DNA of 64,000 nt from JACKHA01 sp041401985 (GCA_041401985.1 JAWKTE010000007.1:62001-126000), one strand, 5' to 3'. Numbered from the stretch's first letter, positions 23,868 through 31,920 are shown. Notes: generated by a model not told the origin, from the letters alone. Numbers and translations are program-made.

Positions 23868-24842
23868 ATGTCAAGGACGAAGAGTGGAGTGGCCGCGGGA
23901 GTGGCCGGGAGCGAGATCGAGGGCAAGCCGGTGGCGAGTCGGGGGAAGAAGCGGACGGGGCAGCGGGCGAGCAAGGCCGGTTCCAAGGCTGGCTCGAAGG
24001 CGGGGGCGGCGGCACGCGGCAAGAAGGCGTCGGGCTGGACCGCGGCGACGGCGGATCGGCACGTGCTGTACACGCACGCGGTCCAGAGCGTGGACGCCGA
24101 GATCGACTTCGTGGATGAGACGTTCAAGGAGATCCGCGGCGTGCGGGCCCGATCGCTGCGCGAGGACTTCTGCGGGACGGCGGCGACGTCGTGCGAGTGG
24201 GTGGGGCGGCGGCCATCCAACGTGGCGATCGGGCTGGACCTGGACCAGCCGACGCTGGACTGGGGGATGGAGCACCTTGTCGAGCGGCTGACGCCCTCGC
24301 AGCGGAAGCGGATCACGCTGCTGCACCGGGACGTGCGGGAGCCGGGGCGCGAGGGCTCTGGCGTGGACATCGTGCTGGCGATGAACTTCTCGTACTGGAT
24401 CTTCGCGACGCGGGCGGAACTTGGGGCGTACTTCAAGCGGGTGTACGAGTCGCTGGGGGATCGCGGCGTGTTCTTCCTGGACGCGTACGGCGGGTGGGAA
24501 TCGATGAAGGAGCAGCGGGACCGGCGGGAGATCAAGACCAAGCAGGGCTCGTTCACGTACATCTGGGACCAGGTTCGGTACGAGCCGATCACGGGGCACA
24601 TGGACTGCGCAATCCACTTCCACTTCCCCGATGGGACGCGGATGCGGAACGCGTTCACGTACTCGTGGCGGCTGTGGACGCTGCCGGAGATCCAGGAACT
24701 GCTCGTGGAGGCGGGGTTCCGGAACGTGACGGTGTACTGGGAAGGCGATGATGAGGATGGCGAGGGCAACGGGGAGTTCGAGCCGGCGAAGCAGGGGGAG
24801 GCGTGCCAGGCGTTCATCTGCTATTTGAGTGGGGAGAAGTAG
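23868..24842 (+). CDS. Class I SAM-dependent methyltransferase
   Basis: 324 residues. The first 60 residues are Lys/Ala/Gly-rich with repeated SKAG units, a basic histone-H1-like tail that might bind nucleic acid. The catalytic domain follows: LREDFCGTAATSCEWV (motif I, glycine-rich SAM site, DFCG being unusual), NVAIGLDLDQPTLDWG (acidic residue binding the ribose), DIVLAMNFSYWIF (motif IV) and a substrate region with YIWDQVRYEPITGHMDCAIH. The C-terminal LPEIQELLVEAGFRNVTVYW is typical of small-molecule methyltransferases. Substrate unknown. Predicted leaderless (TACACT 7 nt upstream). Confidence 0.82.
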   Translation: MSRTKSGVAAGVAGSEIEGKPVASRGKKRTGQRASKAGSKAGSKAGAAARGKKASGWTAATADRHVLYTHAVQSVDAEIDFVDETFKEIRGVRARSLREDFCGTAATSCEWVGRRPSNVAIGLDLDQPTLDWGMEHLVERLTPSQRKRITLLHRDVREPGREGSGVDIVLAMNFSYWIFATRAELGAYFKRVYESLGDRGVFFLDAYGGWESMKEQRDRREIKTKQGSFTYIWDQVRYEPITGHMDCAIHFHFPDGTRMRNAFTYSWRLWTLPEIQELLVEAGFRNVTVYWEGDDEDGEGNGEFEPAKQGEACQAFICYLSGEK

Positions 24843-24873
24843 AGAGGGGAGAACAGAGAGAAGAGAGAGGGGC

Positions 24874-24897
24874 GAGGCAGCGAGGCAGCGAGGCAGG
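24874..24897. repeat. Octamer tandem repeat, three copies of GAGGCAGC
   Basis: Two perfect copies and one variant of GAGGCAGC between the methyltransferase and the next gene, preceded by GAGA simple sequence. One base differs from GAGACAGC at 2721. Confidence 0.75.
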
Positions 24898-24929
24898 GGG
24901 GGCGGATGGGGGTCTCGGGCTGGGGGCGC

Positions 24930-24935
24930 TAGAGT
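24930..24935 (+). promoter_or_regulatory. Possible -10 element (TAGAGT) giving a leaderless mRNA
   Basis: GCGCTAGAGTGCGC, with the hexamer ending 6 nt before the ATG at 24942, the same geometry as at 20350 and 23855. Confidence 0.45.
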
Positions 24936-24941
24936 GCGCGT

Positions 24942-25775
24942 ATGGCTGATGAGGGCGTGTATTCGTTGGAGCCGGAGGAGCCGGAGGGCGGCGGGGGTGT
25001 GACGCCGTCGGGTGGTGCGGGGCCGGGTGGCGGCCAGAGCGGTGGGAAGGGCGGCGGTACGGCTGGTGGGTCGTCGATGGGCAGCGCGGCTCGGGGCAAG
25101 CCCGGGTCGGTGGCGCCCGGGGCGAGGATCGAGGCCGGCGGGCTGCTGGATGACTTCGATGAGGATGCGGACTTCAGCGATCCGGGCGAGGGCGGGGTGG
25201 CCGCCAAGCCTGGCGCCGGCGCGCGTGGGCCTGGTGTGTATGGGCAGGCGGACGATCCGGAGTTGACGGGCAAGTGGCCGCCGCTGGTGACCGACGCGTC
25301 GGTGGTGCCGGTGCTGGGCAGCCCGAAGGTGCTGGGGATCGCGGGTGGGGTGCTGCTGGTGACGGCGGTGGTGATCACCGCGGTGACGAACACGAGCGCG
25401 CGGGCGCTGATCCCGCCGCTGATCACGCTGTACGAGGGGATCCTGCACACGGGCACGGGCGTGGTGGCGGCGATCGTGGCGGCGCGGTTCGCCGAGCGAC
25501 GTGTGAACCGGCTGGACCTGGTCGCGGCTCGGATGCTGGTGCTGGTGTCGCTGTTCCTGTCGATCCAGAATCTGAACATCCCGATCCCGCTGAAGATCGA
25601 GGAGCATCTGTTGGCGGCGGGGGCGTATTACGCCGGGGTGCTGGTGCTGTTCCGCCTGCCGAAGTGGGAGACGGGGCTGATCGCGGGGACGCACTTCATC
25701 CTGTGGGTGCTGATGATGATCGGTTCGCTGATGTACGAGGTGAACAGGGCGGCGCCGGCGGCGGGCGGCGGCTGA
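24942..25775 (+). CDS. Membrane protein of unknown function with disordered N-terminus
   Basis: 277 residues. Residues 1-115 are Gly/Ser/Pro-rich and acidic (for example LLDDFDEDADFSDPGEGG), predicted disordered. Four hydrophobic helices follow, about 126-146, 155-180, 198-216 and 228-268 (GIAGGVLLVTAVVITAVTNT; AGTHFILWVLMMIGSLMYEV). No enzymatic motif or known family recognised. It has its own likely -10 just upstream and ends at a strong bidirectional terminator shared with the convergent lysyl oxidase gene, so it is probably monocistronic. Confidence 0.7.
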   Translation: MADEGVYSLEPEEPEGGGGVTPSGGAGPGGGQSGGKGGGTAGGSSMGSAARGKPGSVAPGARIEAGGLLDDFDEDADFSDPGEGGVAAKPGAGARGPGVYGQADDPELTGKWPPLVTDASVVPVLGSPKVLGIAGGVLLVTAVVITAVTNTSARALIPPLITLYEGILHTGTGVVAAIVAARFAERRVNRLDLVAARMLVLVSLFLSIQNLNIPIPLKIEEHLLAAGAYYAGVLVLFRLPKWETGLIAGTHFILWVLMMIGSLMYEVNRAAPAAGGG

Positions 25776-25808
25776 CGGCGGCGGCGACGTGCGGTGCGAG
25801 CAGAAACA

Positions 25809-25840
25809 ACGAGCCCCGCGTGCGTGCACGCGGGGCTCGT
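25809..25840. terminator. Bidirectional terminator between convergent genes
   Basis: A perfect 14-bp inverted repeat (25809-25822 with 25827-25840) with a 4-nt loop (CGTG) between the stops of the membrane-protein gene (25775) and the lysyl oxidase gene (25866). It is the most stable hairpin seen in the window; T-tracts are weak on both sides. Confidence 0.75.
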
Positions 25841-25865
25841 CTGGTTCATGGATGACGGATCGGAT

Positions 25866-27518
25866 TTAGCAGCCGTTGGAGAAGAGGGCGAGGTAGAAGA
25901 AGAAGTCTTCGTTGTTGAGGATGCCGTCGGGGGTGCCGTAGCCGGGCTGGCCTGCGACGGCGGTGGTGGTGAGGTCGGCGATGGCGAGGTTTCCGGCGGC
26001 GAACTGGGTGAGGTAGTAGAAGAAGTCCTCGTTGTTCAGGACGCCGTTGGGCAGGCCGTAGCCCGGGGAGCCGGCGACGGCGCTGGCGGTGAGGTCCGGC
26101 GGGCAGGCGTTCTCGAGGGTGATGGTGCCGTTCGACCAGTCGCCGGTGACGGTGCCGCCGTCGGTGATCTGGGTGTAGACCCAGTAGGTGCCCTCGTCGG
26201 CCTCGGAGGTGTTGAAGACGTGGAAGCCCTGGGAGGCGGGGGTGTTGATGGAGGTCGGGAGGACCTGCTCGGAGCCGTTGAAGGCGGGCGTGGAGTTGAT
26301 GTAGACGGTGACCCAGGCCTCGTTGGACTCGGGGTCGGAGTGGGACCAGTTGATGTTGTAGGTTTCGACGCCGCGGAGGACGGTGACGTTGCCGGCGGGC
26401 GGGGTGAGGCACTCGATGGAGGGCGCGCCGTTGGCGGAGGGGTTGATGGTGAGGCTGTAGGTTCCGGTGGCGCCGTTGTAGCCGTAGGCCTCGGCGTAGT
26501 ACCAGCCGGCGGGGTGTCCGGACAGGGAGATCTGCTCGGAGTTCGTGGTGCCGGTGGAGGAGCCGATCTGGGTGCCGGCGGAGTTGCGGAGGCGGAAGTC
26601 GAGGTCGCCGATCGAGTTCTGGAAGTCGATGCGGACGAAGTCGCTGCCGGTGCCGGTGGCGGGCATGTAGAAGCGGAAGAAGTCGTGGTCGTCGGCGTCG
26701 TGGATGGTCAGGGCGCTGAGGACGGTCTCGGGGCCGGTGGGGCCGAGGTTGGCGGAGTTGACGGCGCCGACGGCCTGGGCGTTGACCTGGGAGGTGGAGT
26801 TGTTGGACTCGAAGCGGTCGGGGGTGAGGGGCGTGGGCGTGCCGATGGTGATGAGGATGCGGTGGACGTTGTTGTTCTCATCGCTCTCGAGCACGCGGTT
26901 GTAGGGGTCGACCTCGGACTCGAGCCAGTAGGTGCCGTCGGGCAGGCCGTTGATGTTGATCTGCTGGCCGTCGAGGCCTGCGGAGTAGACGTCCTTCCAA
27001 CCGACGGAGAGGCCTTGGATGGAGGTGCCGCAGGAGTTGAACTGGCCGCCCGCGGGGAAGCCGGGGAGCGAGGAGTTGTAGACGCCCAGGTCGAGGATGC
27101 AGAAGGAGGTCTTGGCGCCCTGCGCGACGACGTCGCCGACGCCGTTGCCGGGGAGGACCTCGCGGATGCTGTACTGGGCCCACTCTTCGAAGTGGATGTG
27201 GCCGTGGGTCGGGTGGTGGATGAAGGTTCCGGCGGGTCGTTCCCAGAAGGTGTTGTCGGTGCGGTAGATGCGCTGGATGACCTCGCGCTGGGTGGAGTTG
27301 ATGACGGCGCCGCCGTAGAGGTAGAGCTTTCCTGCGCCGGTGTTGGCGGTGCCGTTGGAGAGGCGGAGGTAGCGGTTGCCCCCGGAGTTCTGGATGTACC
27401 AGTTCTGCATGTCGTTGGGGTCGGTGATGATGTCGGGAAGCAGATCGGTCTGAGCGGAGGCGACGCCGGCGAGCAGGGTGAGGGCCGCGGTACGGACAAC
27501 GGTTCGAGCGAGGGTCAT
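25866..27518 (-). CDS. Secreted lysyl oxidase homologue with PPC domain and GC-type dockerin-like anchor
   Basis: 550 residues; ATG at 27518 preceded by GGAG. A signal peptide (1-22, ending VASAQ) leads to a lysyl oxidase domain (about 25-230). The copper-site His cluster HHPTHGHIHFEEW (H101-H109) is present, and so are the two residues that form the lysyl tyrosylquinone cofactor: K136 in GAKTSFC and Y178 in WKDVYSAGLDG. A pre-peptidase C-terminal-like beta domain spans about 232-360 and an Ig-like region 365-470. The end (472-550) is a tandem repeat of LTxxAVAGxPGYG...NGVLNNEDFF terminating in NGC, the Phycisphaerales GC-dockerin anchor. It would oxidise lysine side chains of surface proteins, crosslinking them. 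Confidence 0.85.
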   Translation of the reverse strand: MTLARTVVRTAALTLLAGVASAQTDLLPDIITDPNDMQNWYIQNSGGNRYLRLSNGTANTGAGKLYLYGGAVINSTQREVIQRIYRTDNTFWERPAGTFIHHPTHGHIHFEEWAQYSIREVLPGNGVGDVVAQGAKTSFCILDLGVYNSSLPGFPAGGQFNSCGTSIQGLSVGWKDVYSAGLDGQQININGLPDGTYWLESEVDPYNRVLESDENNNVHRILITIGTPTPLTPDRFESNNSTSQVNAQAVGAVNSANLGPTGPETVLSALTIHDADDHDFFRFYMPATGTGSDFVRIDFQNSIGDLDFRLRNSAGTQIGSSTGTTNSEQISLSGHPAGWYYAEAYGYNGATGTYSLTINPSANGAPSIECLTPPAGNVTVLRGVETYNINWSHSDPESNEAWVTVYINSTPAFNGSEQVLPTSINTPASQGFHVFNTSEADEGTYWVYTQITDGGTVTGDWSNGTITLENACPPDLTASAVAGSPGYGLPNGVLNNEDFFYYLTQFAAGNLAIADLTTTAVAGQPGYGTPDGILNNEDFFFYLALFSNGC

Positions 27519-27621
27519 CTCATTCTCCGGGACGGGCTCTGTGGGCGAGCCTGGCGTCTGGTGAATCGGCGCGGCGACCGCCCCCGGCCTTCGGGCCGGG
27601 GTCCGCGGGGCGCGATGGGTC

Positions 27622-27627
27622 AGGATA
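27622..27627 (-). promoter_or_regulatory. Possible -10 element (TATCCT) for the lysyl oxidase gene
   Basis: Minus-strand GTGGTATCCTGACC, about 105 nt before the ATG at 27518. It fits the SSTANNNTG pattern; -35 not convincing. Confidence 0.3.
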
Positions 27628-27682
27628 CCACACGCGGGGGCGGAGTCGCGGACAATGTGGATGCAAAGATGCTTTGAAAGGC

Positions 27683-28861
27683 TTATGTACGGCTTTTGAT
27701 AGATTTATGGCGAGCGGCTGGGGGCTGGGGCTGCTCGTTCGTCGGCTGCTCCGCCGGTGAGGCGTCGAGGAGGCGGGCGCAGGCGGCGATGACGGCTGGG
27801 GTGGCGATGCGCTCGATGCGGCAGCGTTCGGGGTGGTCGTTGGCGGACTCGGAATCGGGGAGCGTCGGGTCCGCGAGGATGATCGCCTCGGAGGGTGTGG
27901 CGTCGGGCAGGGGGGCGCAGGGGACGGAGGTCCAGCGGTGGTCGGTCGGGCCGAAGAGTGTGACGACGGGGACGCCCAGGGCAACGGCGATGTGGCGCGG
28001 GCCGGTGTCGTTGGTGACCATCACGCGGCACCGTGCGACGATGGCCTTGAGTGCGGTGAGCGTGATGCCGGCGCGGGCGAGGTTGTGGACGCGATCGGTG
28101 CGGCAGGCGCGGGCGAGGCCGTCGGCCAGGTCGGCCTCGGCGGGCGAGCCGTTGATGAGGACGGTGAGGCCGCGTTCTTCGGCGAGGTAATCGGCCACCG
28201 CGGCGAAGCGTTCGATGGGCCAGCGTTTCGCAGGGTTGTTGCCGCCGGGGTTGAGGATGGCCAGCGGCGCTGCGTCGAGGGGGTCGACGCCGGCGCGGGC
28301 GAGGACTTCGGCGCCGGCGATGGTTGCGTCGGGGGTCGGGGCGAGTTCGAGACGGGTGGCGGCTTGATGTTCGCGCGGGCGCGTCGCGTGGGGCTCTTCG
28401 AGGACGTTGTCGATGGCGTGTCGCATGAGGCTGAGGTAGTAGTCGACGGCGGGGACGATGGCCCAGTTTCCGTCGGGGCGGAGTGGGGGTTCGAGGGCGT
28501 CGGTGAGGAGCATGCCGCGGGCGTCGCGGGCGTAGCCGATGCGGCGCGGGATGCCGGCCAGGCGCATGGCCAGCGCGGAGGAGAAGGAGTTTTTCAGGAG
28601 GATGGCGGCGTGGTAGCGGCGGGTGCGGACCTTGGCGGCGGCGAGTTTGGGGGCCATGACGCCGACGCCGCGCTCGACGTGGGCCTCGTCGAAGAGTTGG
28701 GTGCCTTCGAGGAGCGAGTCGATGCCGGGGCGTGCGAGGACGCCGATGAGGGCGCCGGGGCGTGCGTCGCGGAGCAGGCGGAGCGCGGGCGTGGCCATGA
28801 TGGCGTCGCCGACCCAGGTGGGCAGGACAACGAGCAGGCGTGTGGGCTCGGGTGCGGGCAC
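27683..28861 (-). CDS. Glycosyltransferase family 9 (ADP-heptose:LPS heptosyltransferase type)
   Basis: 392 residues from a GTG at 28861; frames starting further upstream run through a heptamer repeat array and are not believed. RLLVVLPTWVGDAIMATPAL is the GT9 opening, followed by the N-terminal acceptor domain (KNSFSSALAMRLAGIPRRIG). The C-terminal sugar-nucleotide domain has NPGGNNPAKRWPIERFAAVA, VMVTNDTGPRHIAVALGVPV and LFGPTDHRWTSVPC, the classic WaaF/WaaC signature. It transfers heptose to lipid A core, indicating an LPS-bearing outer membrane. No neighbouring LPS genes; it is transcribed towards the lysyl oxidase gene with a 160-bp gap. Confidence 0.85.
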   Translation of the reverse strand: MPAPEPTRLLVVLPTWVGDAIMATPALRLLRDARPGALIGVLARPGIDSLLEGTQLFDEAHVERGVGVMAPKLAAAKVRTRRYHAAILLKNSFSSALAMRLAGIPRRIGYARDARGMLLTDALEPPLRPDGNWAIVPAVDYYLSLMRHAIDNVLEEPHATRPREHQAATRLELAPTPDATIAGAEVLARAGVDPLDAAPLAILNPGGNNPAKRWPIERFAAVADYLAEERGLTVLINGSPAEADLADGLARACRTDRVHNLARAGITLTALKAIVARCRVMVTNDTGPRHIAVALGVPVVTLFGPTDHRWTSVPCAPLPDATPSEAIILADPTLPDSESANDHPERCRIERIATPAVIAACARLLDASPAEQPTNEQPQPPAARHKSIKSRT

Positions 28862-28888
28862 GGGGGATGGTATGAGAGGTGAGTCGGG

Positions 28889-28979
28889 AGTGCTGAGTGC
28901 TGAGTGCCGGGTGCTGAGTGCCGGGTGCTGAGTGCTGAGTGCTGAGTGCTGAGTGCTGAGTGCTGGGTGCTGGGTGCCA
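28889..28979. repeat. Heptamer tandem array, GAGTGCT type
   Basis: About twelve head-to-tail heptamers, mostly GAGTGCT with GGGTGCT and GAGTGCC variants, immediately upstream of the heptosyltransferase gene (minus) and in the divergent spacer to the PEP-CTERM-like gene. Unit length and word (GAGTnCT) link it to the AGGACTC arrays, whose complement is GAGTCCT. Confidence 0.85.
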
Positions 28980-29192
28980 GATTCCGAGTGGCGATCCCAT
29001 AACCGCTCGTTTGTCGCGGCTGCGCGATCGGTGTGATCGTTGCAGAGCGTTGTCGCGTGCGAAGGTGGGGAGGTGGGCGTGAGATAACGCCGGGGGCGAC
29101 GTGGTGAGGTGGCGGGCGTCGGGCATCTTGCGTGTGTGCGGGCCGCGGGCCGGAAGGCCGGCGGGCGTGCGCGACAACGCAGGAGAAGAGAG
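28980..29192. other. Divergent intergenic region
   Basis: Upstream of the PEP-CTERM-like gene. Mixed composition; GAGATAACG near 29083 could be a -10, but no matching -35 is evident. No gene recognised. Confidence 0.3.
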
Positions 29193-29957
29193 ATGCTCGG
29201 ACGACTTGTGCTTCTTGGCGGCGGTGCGGTGATGCTGTCGCTCCCGGCCTCGGCCGACCCGGTGGTGATGTACGAGAGCGACTTCGAGAGCGGGCCGCTT
29301 GGATCGAGATGGTCCAGCAACGCCCTTCTGGTTTCGACGCCTGCGAACCAGTTCACTCGGTTCCTCGGGCGGCACGGGAACGAAACGGTGACGCTGACGC
29401 TGACGGCGGCGCCGCCGCCGCCGGACACGGGCGGGGGCGTGCCCGTGGGCTCGCCTTATCCGCCCTCGTCGCCGGGTGGTCCGGCATCGCCTCCGCCGCC
29501 GCCGCCGCCTCCGCCCGGGCCGCAACTCAAGACGGTGTACAACGTGTCGTTCGATTTCTACGCGATCGACTCGTGGGACGGGAGCGAGCTGCAGTACGGG
29601 CCGGACACGTTCAAGGTGTTCGCGAACAACTCGCCGATCTTCTCGGAGACGTTCGCCAACACGCATCTGTACCAGACGTACGCGGGGCAGCCGGAGGGCG
29701 GGCGGCGGCTCATCGGGTTCGGCTCGAACCTGCCGGACGCGATCTATCGCCAGATCAGCCTGGACTTCGAGGTGGATCCGATGGCGGAGCAGGTGGCGCT
29801 CAAGTTCCGCGGGGCGGGGCTGCAGGCACTGGTGGACGAGTCGTGGGGCATCGACAACGTGCGCGTGTCGTATCAGTACGTGGCGGTGCCGGCGCCGGCG
29901 GGGCTGGCCGGGCTTGCGGGCGGGCTGGTGCTTGCGGCGCGGCGTCGGCGGCGGTAA
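29193..29957 (+). CDS. Exported PEP-CTERM-like surface protein
   Basis: 254 residues from ATG 29193, chosen for AGGAGAAGAG just upstream. A signal peptide (MLGRLVLLGGGAVMLSLPASA) is followed by a short beta region, a Pro-rich segment with nine consecutive prolines (about 107-115), and a concanavalin/jelly-roll-like domain (NVSFDFYAIDSWDGSEL, IYRQISLDFEVDP, WGIDNVRVSY). The C-terminus, VPAPAGLAGLAGGLVLAARR, is a VPAP-type PEP-CTERM sorting signal: motif, hydrophobic helix, Arg cluster. Such proteins are sorted by exosortase to the cell surface or exopolysaccharide. Exosortase is not in the window. Confidence 0.78.
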   Translation: MLGRLVLLGGGAVMLSLPASADPVVMYESDFESGPLGSRWSSNALLVSTPANQFTRFLGRHGNETVTLTLTAAPPPPDTGGGVPVGSPYPPSSPGGPASPPPPPPPPPGPQLKTVYNVSFDFYAIDSWDGSELQYGPDTFKVFANNSPIFSETFANTHLYQTYAGQPEGGRRLIGFGSNLPDAIYRQISLDFEVDPMAEQVALKFRGAGLQALVDESWGIDNVRVSYQYVAVPAPAGLAGLAGGLVLAARRRRR

Positions 29958-30003
29958 GGGTTGGGGATGGATTGCCGGGCGTTCGGTGGGCGGGTCGGGC
30001 TCC

Positions 30004-30009
30004 TACGCT
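30004..30009 (+). promoter_or_regulatory. Possible -10 element (TACGCT) for the DinB gene
   Basis: CCTACGCTGCGC, 39 nt before the ATG at 30049, leaving a leader of about 33 nt with GAGAGGAG. Fits the SSTANNNTG pattern. Confidence 0.35.
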
Positions 30010-30048
30010 GCGCTGTTGAGCACTTCACAGCAGCGAGAGGAGACACCG

Positions 30049-30570
30049 ATGGGCCAGATCGCGACGACGATTGTTGAGACGTCCTCGAAGGCCGTGGCGT
30101 ATGGGGAGCGTCTGCTGGCGGGGGTGACGCCGGCGATGTTCGCGCGGTTCCCGGTCGCGGATGGCAAGGCGGTGGCGACGAACCACCCGTGCTTCGTCTT
30201 CGGGCACCTGGCGTTGTACCCGGCGAAGTTTCTGGAGAACGCGGGGCTGGACCCGGCGCCGCTGGCGGTGCCGCAGCGGTACACGGACGTGTTCAGCGCG
30301 GGGATGGAGTGCCGCGATGATGCGGACGGGTCGATCTACCCGGCGATGGAGGAGGTGGTGGCGCACTTCCGCAAGGGGCACGCCGATCTGTTCGCTCGGA
30401 TGCAGGAGATGGACGACGCGGCCCTGCTGGCCCCGCCGGCGCACGAGCGTTCGCGGGCGTTTATGCCGACGCTGGCGTCGCTGGGGACGTTCTACTTCCT
30501 GGGTCACACGATGATGCACCTCGGGCAGGTGAGCGCGTGGCGGCGGATGATGGGGCTGGGGGCGGCGTAA
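30049..30570 (+). CDS. DinB-family protein (putative metal-dependent four-helix-bundle hydrolase or thiol transferase)
   Basis: 173 residues; the ATG at 30049 has GAGAGGAG nine nt upstream. Four amphipathic helices are visible. The likely metal-binding histidines are H57 or H64 (NHPCFVFGHLAL), H104 or H110 in VVAHFRKGHADLF, and H153/H157 in FLGHTMMHLGQVSAWRRMMG; the last is the DinB-superfamily hallmark. Family members include DNA-damage-induced DinB/YfiT and bacillithiol or mycothiol transferases; which applies here is unknown. The longer upstream frame overlaps the preceding gene and is not used. Confidence 0.8.
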   Translation: MGQIATTIVETSSKAVAYGERLLAGVTPAMFARFPVADGKAVATNHPCFVFGHLALYPAKFLENAGLDPAPLAVPQRYTDVFSAGMECRDDADGSIYPAMEEVVAHFRKGHADLFARMQEMDDAALLAPPAHERSRAFMPTLASLGTFYFLGHTMMHLGQVSAWRRMMGLGAA

Positions 30571-30627
30571 GAGGGGACTGGGGAAGCACGTCGAAGTTGG
30601 TCGGGGCGTCGTCTTGGGATGAGTGGC

Positions 30628-30740
30628 GTCCTGTGTGCTGAGTCCTGTGTCCTGATGGTCGGGCGGCACCACGTCGGATGGTCTCCCGCAACCGGTTGCC
30701 CGACCACAAGGACTCAGGACACAGGACCTAGGACTCGATC
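30628..30740. repeat. Heptamer-type element, copy C, arranged as an inverted repeat
   Basis: The left arm (30628-30664) contains GTCCTGTGTGCTGAGTCCTG and then GGTCGGGC. The right arm (30698-30734) contains GCCCGACC and then AGGACTCAGGACACAGGAC, an imperfect reverse complement. Between them lies the CAACCGGTTG palindrome also present in copies A and B. It lies between the DinB gene and the short-chain dehydrogenase gene. Confidence 0.75.
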
Positions 30741-30791
30741 GGGCTTGCGGGCTGCGGATTCTGGCACTCGCCGAAGTTTGAAGGGACTCCG

Positions 30792-31469
30792 ATGTCGCAG
30801 ACGATCGTCGTGACGGGTGCGAGCCGCGGGATCGGGCTGGGGCTGGTGAAGGCCATGGTGTCGCGCCGGCACGCGGTGATCGGGACGGTGCGGAAGGATG
30901 GAGACGCCGCGGCAGTGCGCGAGGCTGGGGCGTCGGTCGAGGTGGTTGATGTCGGGGACGAGGGGTCGATCAAGGCGCTGGGCGCGCGGCTGGGCGGTCG
31001 CGGCATCGACGTCCTGGTGAACAACGCGGGGATGAGCGTGTCGTCGGCGACGATGGCGGATGTGGACGCCGAGGCGATGGTGCGGGTGTTCCGGGTGAAC
31101 GCGGTGGGCCCGCTGCTGGTGACGCGGGCGCTGCTCGGGAATCTGCGGGCGGGCGGGCGTCGCGTGGTTGTGAACATCTCGAGCGTGATGGGGAGCATCG
31201 GGGCCGACGCGGGGCCGGGGTCGTACATCTATCGCACGAGCAAGACGGCGCTCAACATGGTGAACCGGTGCCTGGGGAAGGAACTGGCTGGCGAGGGGTT
31301 CTGCTGCGTCGTGATGCACCCCGGCTGGGTGCGGACGGACATGGGCGGGTCGGAGGCGCCGCTGTCGGTGGAGGAATCGGCGGCGGGGCTGGCGGGGGTG
31401 ATCGAGGGGCTGGGGGCGAAGGACAACGGGCGGTTTCTGGATCACGCGGGGCGGGGGCTGCCGTGGTGA
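30792..31469 (+). CDS. Short-chain dehydrogenase/reductase
   Basis: 225 residues; AAGGGA lies upstream of the ATG. The nucleotide-binding motif is TGASRGIGLGL (TGxxxGIG), followed by NNAG (about residues 77-80), the catalytic Ser in NISSVMGSIG and the YxxxK pair in YIYRTSKTALNM. HPGWVRTDMGG follows, as in classical SDRs. It reduces or oxidises a carbonyl/alcohol with NAD(P)(H); the substrate cannot be told. Slightly short for the family, but complete. It is preceded by a repeat element and followed by tRNA-Val. Confidence 0.88.
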   Translation: MSQTIVVTGASRGIGLGLVKAMVSRRHAVIGTVRKDGDAAAVREAGASVEVVDVGDEGSIKALGARLGGRGIDVLVNNAGMSVSSATMADVDAEAMVRVFRVNAVGPLLVTRALLGNLRAGGRRVVVNISSVMGSIGADAGPGSYIYRTSKTALNMVNRCLGKELAGEGFCCVVMHPGWVRTDMGGSEAPLSVEESAAGLAGVIEGLGAKDNGRFLDHAGRGLPW

Positions 31470-31644
31470 GCGGGGGCGTTGGCTGGGCGTCGGCTGGGGG
31501 GCGCGGGCGGGCGTTGGGGTTCCAGCCGGCCGGCGGGCGGCGGGTGGGGTGCAGGTCGGCGGGCTTCGGGGCGGGTGCTGCTGGACTCCGGCTGGGTCGG
31601 GGCGATACTTGTGGCTGGGCCGTTCCGTTGGGGCGGGCCGCGTC

Positions 31645-31718
31645 GGGCGTGTAGTTCAGTTGGCTAGAACGCAGCTGTCACATAGCTGAGGTCACAGGTT
31701 CGAGTCCTGTCACGCCCA
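31645..31718 (+). tRNA. tRNA-Val (CAC anticodon)
   Basis: Cloverleaf by inspection: acceptor GGGCGTG/CACGCCC, D-stem GTTC/GAAC, anticodon stem CAGCT/AGCTG with loop GTCACAT (anticodon CAC), T-arm ACAGG-TTCGAGT-CCTGT, discriminator A. CCA is not encoded. It reads GTG valine codons. It marks the left edge of the accessory block that runs to tRNA-Pro at 51702. Confidence 0.93.
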
Positions 31719-31914
31719 TTGCCCATCTGTGTAGCCGTTTCGCATGGACTCGCACCGGTCTGCGCGACCTTGTTGCGGGGCTTGGTCAAGGTGGGCTCCT
31801 TTGGTGCGTTGGCAGAGCGAGCGGGCGGTGCTCTCCGGCCCTGCCGCGCTCGTGACTCGCGTACCGATGGCATGGCGAAAGGCACGCGGCGGCCCGCAAC
31901 GGGCCGTTCTGGGG

Positions 31915-31920
31915 TATGCT
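31915..31920 (+). promoter_or_regulatory. Possible -10 element (TATGCT) for the kinase gene
   Basis: GGTATGCTGCGG, 51 nt before the ATG at 31972, in the 250-bp gap after tRNA-Val. Fits the SSTANNNTG pattern; no clear -35. Confidence 0.35.

Noticed and set aside
25794..27677. Plus-strand open frame opposite the lysyl oxidase gene
   Set aside because: Gly/Val/Asp-rich mirror of the real minus-strand gene, which has a signal peptide and catalytic motifs.
28862..29428. N-terminal extension of the heptosyltransferase through the heptamer array (repeated STQHSAL)
   Set aside because: The repeat encodes the peptide by accident of period 7; the conserved protein begins at the GTG at 28861.
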